From positions 17,234 through 81,233 of the forward strand of contig CAWHPS010000054.1 of the NCBI GenBank assembly GCA_963831235.1: 64,000 nucleotides of DNA, given 5' to 3'. The notes beneath the pieces are model-generated. The model ran no database searches, was not told where the DNA came from, and saw nothing but the letters and a program-made list of their open reading frames with translations. Position numbers and translations under genes: made by a program. Shown here one piece after another: positions 42,818 through 51,625 of the stretch; the first letter of the stretch is position 1; every line of letters begins with the position of its first letter. The stretch is from CAWHPS01 sp963831235. Its GTDB lineage: Bacteria > Fibrobacterota > OXYB2-FULL-49-7 > JAEUSG01.

Positions 42818-43866
42818 TTCAAGCCCTCCGAACGCAGAAGGTATATGCCGGGCGGCAGCCTGGTATCGCGTAACCGGCCAGCCTTTATTCCTGGAATGAT
42901 TCTACCGTTCAGCGAATAGACGCTGAAGGAATAGACTGATTTGCCAAGCCCCATCCAGTTGCTGCCGTCGAACAACACCTTGCATATGGCAGGGTGACTT
43001 CCGGAAACAGAACCCTTTAATACCGGTTTTTCGCGATTTGTGGTTGCTGGAACCCAATTGTGAGACTTGATGCTGTCCGCTACACGCGCACCCCAGGCCA
43101 TGTTCCCCGCGCGGTCGTAATGGGAGTAATCAGAAATGGTAAGTCCGTCAGTAGGTATTACCAAAGAATTTGATATGTTATCGGGAATCTTTCCTATCTC
43201 CGCCATAATTGCTTGGGTCTCAGGCAGGGTGATTGCATTTTCGCCTTTGGCATTGACAGGGTAACCGGAATGCAGGTAAGGGAGTTCTGGCATTCCCAGG
43301 TCAGTACGCATATCGGAAACCATATTTTCAATATCGTTCAGGTAGCTATCAACCAGACTATTATCGTCGGCATAATGTTGGATTTCAACAAGGTTAAACA
43401 TCGAAACAATAGCGGCAATTGTAACGTTGTTCTTTATGGCTTTGGCCTTATCAATCATATCATTGTATGCCGTTGTACCTTTTAAAAAATTATCCCTGCA
43501 GATCCAACCAGAGCCGGACAATTGCATGATCCCGAAATAACGATTCGGATAATCCCTTGCAAGCCTCTTTAAAAAAGGCATGCCCGGACCGCCTCTGTCG
43601 CCGGTATTAATTACATCCTCGCAAAGAGGCTCGATGGCCAGCGTCCAATCGTAGTTTGCAGGACTCATCTCATATTTCCATGCATGGGGATCAGGCGTTT
43701 TGTCTGGTGAATCATCACGGCCGGACATAGCGGAATTGCCGCAGAATATAAAAACAAAAAAGCTGTCTTTGGGAACAAATCTATCGCCAAGCTGAATTCC
43801 CTGGCCGAAAATAAAGCATGATGATGCGGCAATAAGCAGAAAAGCAATCAGGATACTCTTACCCAT
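42814..43866 (-). CDS. SGNH/SASA-type carbohydrate esterase, secreted
   Basis: 350 residues with a signal peptide (MGKSILIAFLLIAASSCFIFG). The block FVFIFCGNSAMSGRDD (about residue 40) corresponds to the GQSNM nucleophile block of sialate O-acetylesterase/CE6-like enzymes. TGDRGGPGMPFLKRLARDYP is the second block, and DYSHYDRAGNMAWGARVAD (about 260) holds the catalytic Asp-His. The usual WxQGExD block is replaced by IAAIVSMFNLVEIQHY. Such enzymes remove acetyl groups from plant polysaccharides. The C-terminus (VYSLNGRIIPGIKAGRLRD; GIYLLRSEG) resembles a shortened T9SS domain. It is the first gene of the run and its stop overlaps the next start (ATGA). Confidence 0.78.
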   Translation of the reverse strand: MGKSILIAFLLIAASSCFIFGQGIQLGDRFVPKDSFFVFIFCGNSAMSGRDDSPDKTPDPHAWKYEMSPANYDWTLAIEPLCEDVINTGDRGGPGMPFLKRLARDYPNRYFGIMQLSGSGWICRDNFLKGTTAYNDMIDKAKAIKNNVTIAAIVSMFNLVEIQHYADDNSLVDSYLNDIENMVSDMRTDLGMPELPYLHSGYPVNAKGENAITLPETQAIMAEIGKIPDNISNSLVIPTDGLTISDYSHYDRAGNMAWGARVADSIKSHNWVPATTNREKPVLKGSVSGSHPAICKVLFDGSNWMGLGKSVYSFSVYSLNGRIIPGIKAGRLRDTRLPPGIYLLRSEGLK

Positions 43867-44079
43867 GACAAGTTCCCCCTTGTTAAGTAATATTTTTCGG
43901 CTTTAGCCGTTTAAGCTGTGGTGTCTGAACTGCTACCGTTCCAATGACCATACTCCTAAGATTCATAAAAAAATATATTTTAAAGTTTAAATATTTGTAT
44001 TTTATAATTAAATGTATAGGAATTTCAATATAAATGTAAATATAATCAAAAACAAGCCGTTTTTAGCGGAAAATTCAGA

Positions 44080-45627
44080 ATGAAATACCGGAAAAACCAG
44101 ACAAATACCGGAAAAACCAGACATTTTGGATTGTTTAGTGTTTTATCCATTGGAATATCCATATTTTTAACGACATATCTTTCCAGCCAAACCTTAATAG
44201 AACCTCGGCCTTTTTCCGTTATTAAATCCGGACCTGTCCGGCTCGTGGCTGAAATTCCTCAATCTAAAAAAGCCAGCTCTGTTCTTTTCTACGCTGTGCA
44301 CGGTATTCATACTAAAAATGACCTGGATACAATGCTTATAGGAACAACCGACCACCAACCCTACGCTATTCTTTGGGATGCATCTTCCCTTCCAGACCTT
44401 GATATGAACAGGCTCTTCCTTTATTGTGATTTCATTGATGATAAAGGCCTGTTGTTTTCAGGAAAAGACTTTGCCGTTGAAGCTCGCTTGTTCTTGACCG
44501 GCATGACACTTATTTTTCGAGAATCGCCTTTGCCCGCTATATAAGTGACCCTGTTTCGTTGTTTTCCAATGATACTGTACGCAAGGTTCATGTACCGACT
44601 GATTCCTTTTCCTGCGGGAATAACCAGGTTTTTTTCCAAACGTGGTATTCGGAAAAAGAGATCGTCTGTCATATCTTTGTCAGGGATCAGCACATTGTCA
44701 GTTTCTACACACCTGAAACCTGGCCCAGGACCCTTATATGGAAGGATGATTTTGTTCAGCTCTCTTTTGACATGAACCGGGATCGGGGATACTTTCTGCA
44801 GACGGGACGATAAATTAATACGGATTTCACCAAGGGGATTTGTCTGCACCAATTTACCTGGAAGAGTCCACAGGGTGATGTGCCGGACACATATCATCAA
44901 ATCAAGGTGCGTTCCCATATTTTCAGAGGGACATGATGAGGCCTCACCGGGCCAGGATTCCGGATACTCGCTCATGGTTCGCATTCCTTTTGAATTCCTG
45001 GGAAAGAAGGTCGCGGCCGGCGACACTATAGGTTTTAACGTTCATATCACAGACAAGAACGATAAAAGTGATCTTCGGTTATGGGGAACCTTCAGCGGCG
45101 CAACACGTCTTCAGTTTGCAAACCCGAGCGAATGGGCGCAGCTTGTTTTTCTTCCTCCGGATAAACCCTATGGCCTTAAAGTCCGTACTGCGATTTTAGG
45201 CATTCTCATTCTCGGGGCTATTTGGAATTTTCCTGGTAATCCAAAGACTGCGAAAGAAACAAATCTCCGTGGACAAGCCTATGGAGCAGAGAGCGGAAGA
45301 ACTTTTCCGAAATCAAATTGAGGCCTTTGTCCAGGAGAACATTCTTATACCGGAACTTAATCTTGAGTATGCACTGCGAGCCCGGTTCCGCTACAATAAA
45401 GATTATTTTGGGAAGACTTTCAGGAAAGCTCTTTGATCAAAGGTTTTATTGACCATGTCAATAGACTTCGTGTCGAGGAAGCCAAGAAACGTCTTTTAAA
45501 TTCCACGGAACTGGTTTCGCAAATTGCCTATGACGTGGGTTATGATAATCCGGATACTTTCTTGAAAGTCTTCAAGCGCCTGACGGAGCAGTCGCCCACG
45601 GAATTCCGCGAACATCCAAATTCATAG
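44080..45627 (+). pseudogene. AraC-type regulator with sensor domain, multiply broken
   Basis: Coding sequence is spread over all three frames. It starts with a membrane-anchored N-terminus (LFSVLSIGISIFLTTYLSSQ). A CBM9/DOMON-like sugar-binding region follows (RIAFARYISDPVSLFSNDTV; GYSLMVRIPFEFLGKKVAAG; GFNVHITDKNDKSDLRLWGT). Then come one transmembrane helix (RTAILGILILGAI) and an AraC HTH (HVNRLRVEEAKKRLLNSTEL; IAYDVGYDNPDTFLKVFKRL). I count four frameshifts (near 44515 at a T5 run, 44930, 45220 and 45430) and an in-frame TAA at 44811. It faces the secreted-enzyme run and was probably its regulator. The number of lesions favours true decay over sequencing error. Confidence 0.8.
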
Positions 45628-45763
45628 CCTCAGAACTCCTGGCCTCGCATAATTTGAGCACAACCACAATTTTAGAAATTTCAAAAGACTAATAAGAACG
45701 TATTTGAATGGAAAAAAGCTCTATAATTTCGTGACACCGGCTAATTATATTTTAACCTTTCAC

Positions 45764-45887
45764 GTAACTGTTCAGGCATCTTCCCGGCCCCTCGATACAC
45801 CAGCCGGTTGCCGAGTGTCCGCCGCAGGCGGATGTATCGAGGCACCCGGCTGGCACTCGGGGACCGGCAAGACACCTGAACAGTTAC
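45764..45887 (+). mobile_element. 124-bp palindromic MITE, copy 1
   Basis: The ends are GTAACTGTTCAGG and its perfect inverse. The direct repeat CCTTTCAC flanks it at 45756-45763 and 45888-45895, an 8-bp target duplication. The interior is a nested palindrome (CCTCGATACA/TGTATCGAGG; GCCGAGTG/CACTCGG). It has no coding capacity. GTAA termini and 8-bp duplications are features of the IS66 family, so it may be mobilised by an IS66-type transposase not present here. Its reverse complement is about 94 percent identical to copy 2. Confidence 0.88.
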
Positions 45888-45934
45888 CCTTTCACAAATA
45901 TTTTTTTATACTTAAGCAAACAAAGGAAATAATA

Positions 45935-46834
45935 ATGGTAAATAATAAAGCTTCTAAATATCCATTTTTTGTGTTTGGTGAAATTGTATGGGACATGTTT
46001 CCTGATGAAAACAGGCTCGGTGGTGCGCCCCTGAATTTTGCATATTATTATATGAAAGCAGGTGGCTGGCCTTTCATGATAAGTTCTGTTGGAAATGATG
46101 AATTAGGCCATGAAGCAATAAACCGGATTAGCTCATTCGGATTGGACACAAAAGAAATTATTATAAGCCATGAAAAACCAACAGGTATAGTTGATATCCG
46201 GATGATAAACACCAGACATAGATTCAAAGTTATAAGGGACACGGCTTGGGAGTACTTGAAATATCCGGAACAGGCTGGAATAATACACAAAGCAACAGGG
46301 ATATATATTGGTACGCTTGCAAGAGTTTCCGAAAATAATCAGTTCGTCAGCAATAGATTAATAACAGACTTTGCCGGAAAGGTAGTGTTTCTTGATGTCA
46401 ATTTAAGGATGTCTTTTTATTCCAAAAAAGATTTGGGGTTTCTTCTTAAAAAGGCGACCCATCTGAAAATGAACCTTCATGAGGCAAAGCTGCTAAAAGA
46501 AATGGGGTTTATTTCCGCCAAAACAGCTGAAGGAATGGCTGAAGAGCTAATTTATCAGGGGAGCATTAAAGCTTGTTGTATCACTTTAGGGGAAAAAGGT
46601 GCTATTGGCGCAGACAGAATTTCCGGTGCTGTACGGGTTAAGGGAATGCCCGCAAAAAAAGGTGGTGATAGTGTTGGTGCAGGGGATTCGTTTGCAGGTT
46701 TCTTTATACATGGGGTATTATCCGGTCTTAAAATGGAAGAATGTCTATTCCGTGCTAATCAGATTGGAGCATTGGTGGCTTCACATAAGGGGGCGATTAT
46801 AGAACTCGATAATTCATTAATCGTAACTATTTAG
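45935..46834 (+). CDS. PfkB-family sugar kinase
   Basis: 299 residues. PfkB family signatures are FGEIVWDMFPDENRLGGAPL at the N-terminus, VFLDVNLRMSFYSKKD, and the catalytic GAGDSFAGFFIHGVLSG near the C-terminus. The pattern with LGGAPLNFAYYYMKAGG resembles fructokinases and related carbohydrate kinases. The substrate is not certain. An upstream in-frame extension to 45704 runs through a MITE and is rejected; AAGGAAA precedes ATG 45935. The gene is flanked by two MITEs. The right-hand one has entered the 3' end, so the final V-T-I and TAG come from the element. The undisturbed gene would have ended L-H-stop after the same Ile. Confidence 0.88.
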   Translation: MVNNKASKYPFFVFGEIVWDMFPDENRLGGAPLNFAYYYMKAGGWPFMISSVGNDELGHEAINRISSFGLDTKEIIISHEKPTGIVDIRMINTRHRFKVIRDTAWEYLKYPEQAGIIHKATGIYIGTLARVSENNQFVSNRLITDFAGKVVFLDVNLRMSFYSKKDLGFLLKKATHLKMNLHEAKLLKEMGFISAKTAEGMAEELIYQGSIKACCITLGEKGAIGADRISGAVRVKGMPAKKGGDSVGAGDSFAGFFIHGVLSGLKMEECLFRANQIGALVASHKGAIIELDNSLIVTI

Positions 46835-46947
46835 GCATCTTGCCGGTCCCCGAGTGCCAGCCGGTGTGCCTCGATACATCCGCCTGCGGCGGACACTCGG
46901 CAACCGGCTGGTGTATCGAGGGGCCGGAAAGATGCCTAAATAGTTAC
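46823..46947 (-). mobile_element. 125-bp palindromic MITE, copy 2
   Basis: Terminal inverted repeats of 19 bases (GTAACTATTTAGGCATCTT and its inverse) and an 8-bp target duplication CATTAATC at 46815-46822 and 46948-46955. It is in opposite orientation to copy 1. Compared with copy 1, the terminal repeats differ at the same positions in both arms, so the arms have changed together. The left end lies inside the kinase gene and provides its stop codon. Confidence 0.88.
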
Positions 46948-47011
46948 CATTAATCTTGCATTAATGAACCGCCAATAAGAATATTATTCCCGGTTTCACG
47001 TCACAAGCAAC

Positions 47012-49243
47012 ATGAAAAACGATTTTGGTTCAATATTAAAGCCCCTTCCTCCCAATATAATTGATCTTTTAAAAAACTCCGGGATTGAGACGGATCAATT
47101 TGAAGCATCAATTTCATCTGACCTTGATATGCATGGTAAAAAGGGCGAATCCTGGCTGATACTGACTACTGACAGCATTTTAAGCATTATGCCTGAGCCA
47201 ATTGAAAAGGATCGGATAATTGGGCCGTTCCAGTTGACTAAAATAGAAAAGATTAGGATTTTCAGAGGCATTGGGAGCGGTTTTCTTCAAATCCGAACAG
47301 AACAACTTTTCATAGATATCATTCGTTTCAGTAATGCGCGTAGGGAGGAATTCAGTAGAATAAGTCTTTATGTTGATCGATTCCTGAAAATAAAGAAGAA
47401 AGATCGGGAAATTCTCCTTAAGCCAAATCCTTGGATCTGCCCTGTATGCGGGCTCATGCTTCCGGGAAAAAATGCCGTATGCCCAAAGTGTGCGCGCGAG
47501 GGAGGACTTTTCCTGCGCACACTTCTTTTAATGAAACCATACAGCATGTATGTTGCGGCCCTGCTATTCATGATGCTATGTGGTGTCGGGCTCGATCTCC
47601 TTCCTCCTTATCTTACGAGAATTCTTGTTGATGATGTGCTTACAACCCATAAAAAACCTCAACTCCTGGTTACCCTTGTTTTGCTTTTGGCAGGGGCTGC
47701 ACTTTTCCGAGCTCTCTTAAATATCCTTATTGGCCGAACAAGCACTGCAATTGGTACCAGGGTAACTTATGAATTACGCTGCAGGCTGCACGAGAAATTG
47801 TCCGAACTATCCGTTGATTTTCATGATAGATCATCACTTGGCAACCTCATAACCAGACTGTTGCATGATGTTGACTATTTTCATGGCTTTGTGCAGCAGG
47901 TGGCGCAGGGATTTTTTGTCAACATATTCCTTGTTGCAGGAATAGGCTTCATGCTTTTCAGGCTTAATTTTAAGCTGGCATTTTATGTTCTTATTCCGAT
48001 CCCCTTTGTAATGCTTGGCACCTGGTTTTTCTGGCATATCATCTATCCTCGCTATTACCGTTTCTGGGACAGCCAGTCCAAGATGGCTGCGCTTTTGAAT
48101 GGAATGCTTTCGGGTATCCGCACGGTAAAGGCATTTGCCCAGGAAGCGCGCGAACGTCTGCGTTTCAGGGATATTGCCGATGCTTCCAGAAATGCACGGC
48201 AGGATGTTGATAGGGCGACCAATACATTCTTTCCATTGTTCGGTTATGTTTTCGGTCTTGGGGGGCTTATTATATGGTATGCGGGCGGCAAAAGCGTTAT
48301 GGAAGGGAAAATCACACTCGGCACGCTTATGGCATTTCTCGGGTATCTTGGCATGTTTTACAGCCCCATTTCCGCACTTACCATGTTCAGCAACTGGCTT
48401 ACTGGGTTCTTAACCGCAGGCCAAAGGATTTTTGAAATACTCGATACCCATACAACACTTCAAAAGCCCGCTAATCCCATATCTGTGCCTTCCATAAAAG
48501 GCCGGATTGAACTTCGCAATGTCACTTTCGGCTATGATCCCTATCTGCCTGTTCTTAAAAATGTATCAATGATTATTGAACCTGGCCAGGTTGTCGGTAT
48601 TGTCGGTAAAAGCGGGGCAGGCAAAACAACTCTTATCAATCTTGTGTGCAGGTTTTATGATCCTCAGGAAGGACAGGTCCTTATTGACAATGAGGATGTA
48701 AAGAACTTCAACAACAACGAGCTTCGGCGCCATGTGGGGCTTGTTTTGCAGGAACCTTTCCTGTTCCGCGCCACAATCGCCGAAAATATCGCTTATGGCA
48801 GGCCTGATGCCACCCCACGTCAGATTATAGACGCTTCCTATGCGGCTAACTGTCACAGGTTTATCCTGCGTCAGGCCGGCGGCTACGACACAAGACTCGG
48901 CGAACGCGGAGCGGGTCTATCCGGCGGGGAAAAGCAACGTATTAGCATTGCGCGCGCTCTCTTGTGCGCCCCTTCAGTCTTAATCCTTGATGAGGCAACT
49001 TCCAATGTTGATACGGAATCAGAACAGGAGATTCAAAAGGCCCTTTCGTTCCTGACAAAGGGGCGCACCACAATAATTATCGCCCACAGGTTGTCAACGT
49101 TGCGAAACGCGGATATAATTTATGTTTTCGATGACGGCAAAATCGCCGAACAAGGCAACCACGAGGCACTTATGGCAAAAGAGGGGATATATCATAATCT
49201 TGTCATGATCCAGACTAAACTTACTAAAATTGAGATGAAGTAA
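47012..49243 (+). CDS. ABC exporter (ATP-binding/permease) with N-terminal zinc-ribbon region
   Basis: 743 residues. The N-terminal ~125 residues form a soluble PH-like region, followed by a zinc ribbon CPVCGLMLPGKNAVCPKC (about residues 143-160). Six transmembrane helices span about 175-450. The nucleotide-binding domain has Walker A GIVGKSGAGKTTLINLVCRF (about 530), signature LSGGEKQRISIARAL (about 636), Walker B VLILDEATSNVDTE and H-loop IIAHRLSTL. Such transporters with a DUF1854 partner are annotated by some databases as associated with cyanophycin metabolism; no cyanophycin gene is in this window, so the cargo is open. It overlaps the DUF1854 gene by 1 base. Confidence 0.9.
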   Translation: MKNDFGSILKPLPPNIIDLLKNSGIETDQFEASISSDLDMHGKKGESWLILTTDSILSIMPEPIEKDRIIGPFQLTKIEKIRIFRGIGSGFLQIRTEQLFIDIIRFSNARREEFSRISLYVDRFLKIKKKDREILLKPNPWICPVCGLMLPGKNAVCPKCAREGGLFLRTLLLMKPYSMYVAALLFMMLCGVGLDLLPPYLTRILVDDVLTTHKKPQLLVTLVLLLAGAALFRALLNILIGRTSTAIGTRVTYELRCRLHEKLSELSVDFHDRSSLGNLITRLLHDVDYFHGFVQQVAQGFFVNIFLVAGIGFMLFRLNFKLAFYVLIPIPFVMLGTWFFWHIIYPRYYRFWDSQSKMAALLNGMLSGIRTVKAFAQEARERLRFRDIADASRNARQDVDRATNTFFPLFGYVFGLGGLIIWYAGGKSVMEGKITLGTLMAFLGYLGMFYSPISALTMFSNWLTGFLTAGQRIFEILDTHTTLQKPANPISVPSIKGRIELRNVTFGYDPYLPVLKNVSMIIEPGQVVGIVGKSGAGKTTLINLVCRFYDPQEGQVLIDNEDVKNFNNNELRRHVGLVLQEPFLFRATIAENIAYGRPDATPRQIIDASYAANCHRFILRQAGGYDTRLGERGAGLSGGEKQRISIARALLCAPSVLILDEATSNVDTESEQEIQKALSFLTKGRTTIIIAHRLSTLRNADIIYVFDDGKIAEQGNHEALMAKEGIYHNLVMIQTKLTKIEMK

Positions 49244-49776
49244 TGGAAGAGAAAAAGGAAGAACAAAGAATCACCCCGCGTTACCTTTTGCCTTCTGATA
49301 CATCCTTGTTCAAAGGCAGGCTTGGCTCCATTCATTGCCTTTTGGATAATAAGGAAGCCTATGCCAATGTACACTGCGTTCTTTGTTTTCTTATAAGCCA
49401 CCCGGTACGATACATATCGATTTGTTACAGCGATGACAATGGCAAGGAACATGAGATAGGAATAATTGAAGATTTATCAGCTTTCCCAAAAGAAGTTCAG
49501 CTTATTGTTACGGAAAATCTGAAAAGATATTACTACGAACGAATCATTAAAAGAATTTACAGTACCAAGTTTGATTACGGCATGCTGTTTTTTGAAGTTG
49601 AGACATCTGAAGGTCGCGATACTTTCCAGATGCGCTGGCAAGCTGATCGGGCGCTTGAATTCGGTAAAAAAGGGAAGTTGCTCCTGGATGTTTTTGAAAA
49701 TCGCTATATAGTCCCATCAATTGATGATTTACCCGAAGCGGATCGCAATCGGCTTACAAGGTTTATTTACTGGTAA
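49243..49776 (+). CDS. DUF1854 protein, partner of the ABC exporter
   Basis: 177 residues. The pattern matches DUF1854: GIIEDLSAFPKEVQLIVTEN, then LKRYYYERIIKRIYSTKFDY, and RDTFQMRWQADRALEFGKKG. No transmembrane segment or signal peptide is present. DUF1854 proteins are regularly encoded beside exporters of the kind found directly upstream, with which this gene shares its stop/start base (TAATG), so translation is coupled and a shared function is likely. The biochemical role is unknown. Confidence 0.82.
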   Translation: MEEKKEEQRITPRYLLPSDTSLFKGRLGSIHCLLDNKEAYANVHCVLCFLISHPVRYISICYSDDNGKEHEIGIIEDLSAFPKEVQLIVTENLKRYYYERIIKRIYSTKFDYGMLFFEVETSEGRDTFQMRWQADRALEFGKKGKLLLDVFENRYIVPSIDDLPEADRNRLTRFIYW

Positions 49777-49782
49777 TTCAAT

Positions 49783-50502
49783 TTGAAAAACAAAGGTTTA
49801 TTAAGGCGCATCAGGACGCTGATTTTCAGATCATTACTAGGCTTTATTCTTGTAACAATTATCCTTGTCTTGTTTTTTCGTTTTATTCACCCGCCATTTT
49901 CCTTATTCATGCTTCATCACAAAGTCAAGTCCCTGATTTCCAATGATAAAAGTTTTAAAATCAGATATAAATGGGTTGATCTAAAAGACATGACGCCATT
50001 CATGCCACTTGCTGTCATTGTTGCTGAGGACCAGAATTTTCAAACCCACTTTGGATTTGATTTCAAAGCTCTTTTAAAAGCTGTAAAAAATAATATTCGT
50101 CATCCTCGGCGAATCCGCGGTGGCAGCACAATTACCCAGCAGACAGCTAAAAATCTGTTTCTGTGGCCGGCCCGAAGTTATGTACGAAAAGCCTTTGAAG
50201 CCTATTTTACCATCTTGCTTGAAATATTCTGGCCTAAAAAGCGCATAATCGAAGTTTATCTTAATGTCGCGGAATTTGGCAAAGGTGTTTATGGGGTAGG
50301 AGAGGCAAGCCGGATTTTCTTTAATAAGCCGCCAAAAAAATTAACACCTGTTGAGGCGTCTTATCTTGTCGCGGTTCTTCCAAACCCGAAAAAATACGAT
50401 GCCAAAGACCCGTCAGGTTTTGTTTATGAGCGCAGCGAATGGATAGAGGAACAGATGAATTTTATGGGTGGCACTTCAGCAATAAGGGATATCATTAAAT
50501 AA
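49783..50502 (+). CDS. mtgA: Monofunctional peptidoglycan glycosyltransferase MtgA
   Basis: 239 residues. One N-terminal transmembrane helix (about residues 13-35, LGFILVTIILVLFFRFI) anchors a GT51 domain. It has the catalytic Glu in VAEDQNFQTHFGFD, the RGGSTITQQTAKNLFL block, and EVYLNVAEFGKGVYGVGEAS. It polymerises lipid II into glycan strands without a transpeptidase domain. The start is TTG six bases after the DUF1854 stop, with no clear ribosome binding site, so expression may depend on coupling with the preceding gene. It ends 3 bases from the convergent manC. Confidence 0.9.
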   Translation: MKNKGLLRRIRTLIFRSLLGFILVTIILVLFFRFIHPPFSLFMLHHKVKSLISNDKSFKIRYKWVDLKDMTPFMPLAVIVAEDQNFQTHFGFDFKALLKAVKNNIRHPRRIRGGSTITQQTAKNLFLWPARSYVRKAFEAYFTILLEIFWPKKRIIEVYLNVAEFGKGVYGVGEASRIFFNKPPKKLTPVEASYLVAVLPNPKKYDAKDPSGFVYERSEWIEEQMNFMGGTSAIRDIIK

Positions 50503-50505
50503 TAA

Positions 50506-51625
50506 TTACATAAGATATTTCGCTGAATCGCCTGTATCTTTGATCTTTTCAATAAGTTTTTTTATATCAGCGACTTTGTCTTTATGTATAAGCAGAAGAG
50601 AGTCCTTGTGTCTTATGGCATAGACGCCATCGAGTCCATAAGATGCCACAATGCCGTTATCCGAGAGGATAAAACAGTCTTTGCTTCCAATGTCAATGCA
50701 GTTGCCCTTTAAGACATTGTTGTTTTCATCAGCCGGTACTAAATCTTTAAACGCGCTCCATGAGCCCACATCGCTCCAGGAAACAGGGCTCTCAACAACG
50801 GATATGTCTTTTGATTTCTCAAGCACTCCATAATCAATGGATTCTTTCACGACTTTTTTAAAGAATGTGTCCATTGCTTTTTTAAGGATTTTGCCTGTCC
50901 TGGCCTTACGAATCGGAGATAAGAGCTTAAAAAGCTCTGGCATGTGTTCTTCAAATGACTTAAGAATAATATCTACAGACCAGACAAATATACCGCAGTT
51001 CCATAGGTACTTCCCGCTGTCAACATAGCTTTTTGCAGTCAAGGCATCAGGTTTTTCCACAAAACGCACTACACGCATGGCCTTTGATTTTCCGGAAATG
51101 GCCACTTGTTCGCCCGTTTCAATATAACCGAGTCCTGTATGGGGATGCAGTGGTTTAACACCGAGGCATACAAGCTTCTTTTCTTTTTCGGCAATATCAA
51201 CGGCAAGGGAGATGGAATTTAGAAATTCATCAACAGGGGTTATAATATAAATCCGCTGAAAGCACCACCATGATTGCATTGGGATTTTCCTTTTCAATAA
51301 GAGCTGCTGCTGCTGCAATGGCAGGCGCGGTGTTTTTGCCCACAGGCTCGCCAATAATCCTGACACCTTTCTGATTGTTCAATGCTTTCTTTGATTTGGC
51401 TTCATAGTCTTTGTTGGTAACCAGAACTATGCGGGAAGGGGGGATGGAAGGAGATACCCTCTTTACCGTTGTTTGAAGCATGGATTCGCCGGTAAAGACA
51501 TCGAGAAATTGTTTAGGGTTACTCTTGCGAGAAAGCGGCCAGAATCGTTCTCCAACACCACCGGCCATAATAACCGCGTAGGTATTCGCAAGCTTCAAGG
51601 ATGGTTGGGGCCCGGTTTTTTTCAT
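50506..51625 (-). pseudogene. manC: Mannose-1-phosphate guanylyltransferase, single frameshift
   Basis: Two frames together make a complete protein of about 373 residues. The first frame carries the nucleotide-binding signature AVIMAGGVGERFWPLSRKSN and GEPVGKNTAPAIAAAAALIE, then runs to VVLSAD. The second continues YIITPVDEFLNSISLAVDIA, VRFVEKPDALTAKSYVDSGK, WNCGIFVWSVD and SWSDVGSWSAFKDL. Removing one base from the AAA at 51249-51251 restores the frame. All other motifs are intact, so this is either a very recent mutation or a sequence error. The enzyme makes GDP-mannose for surface polysaccharides. It overlaps the HD-domain gene as ATGA. Confidence 0.85.

Noticed and set aside
30763..43866. 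SusC/SusD-type polysaccharide utilisation locus
   Set aside because: No TonB-dependent receptor or SusD-like lipoprotein is encoded here; the export theme is T9SS sorting.
45704..45934. N-terminal extension of the PfkB kinase
   Set aside because: It runs through MITE copy 1 and has no kinase-like sequence; AAGGAAA marks the later ATG.
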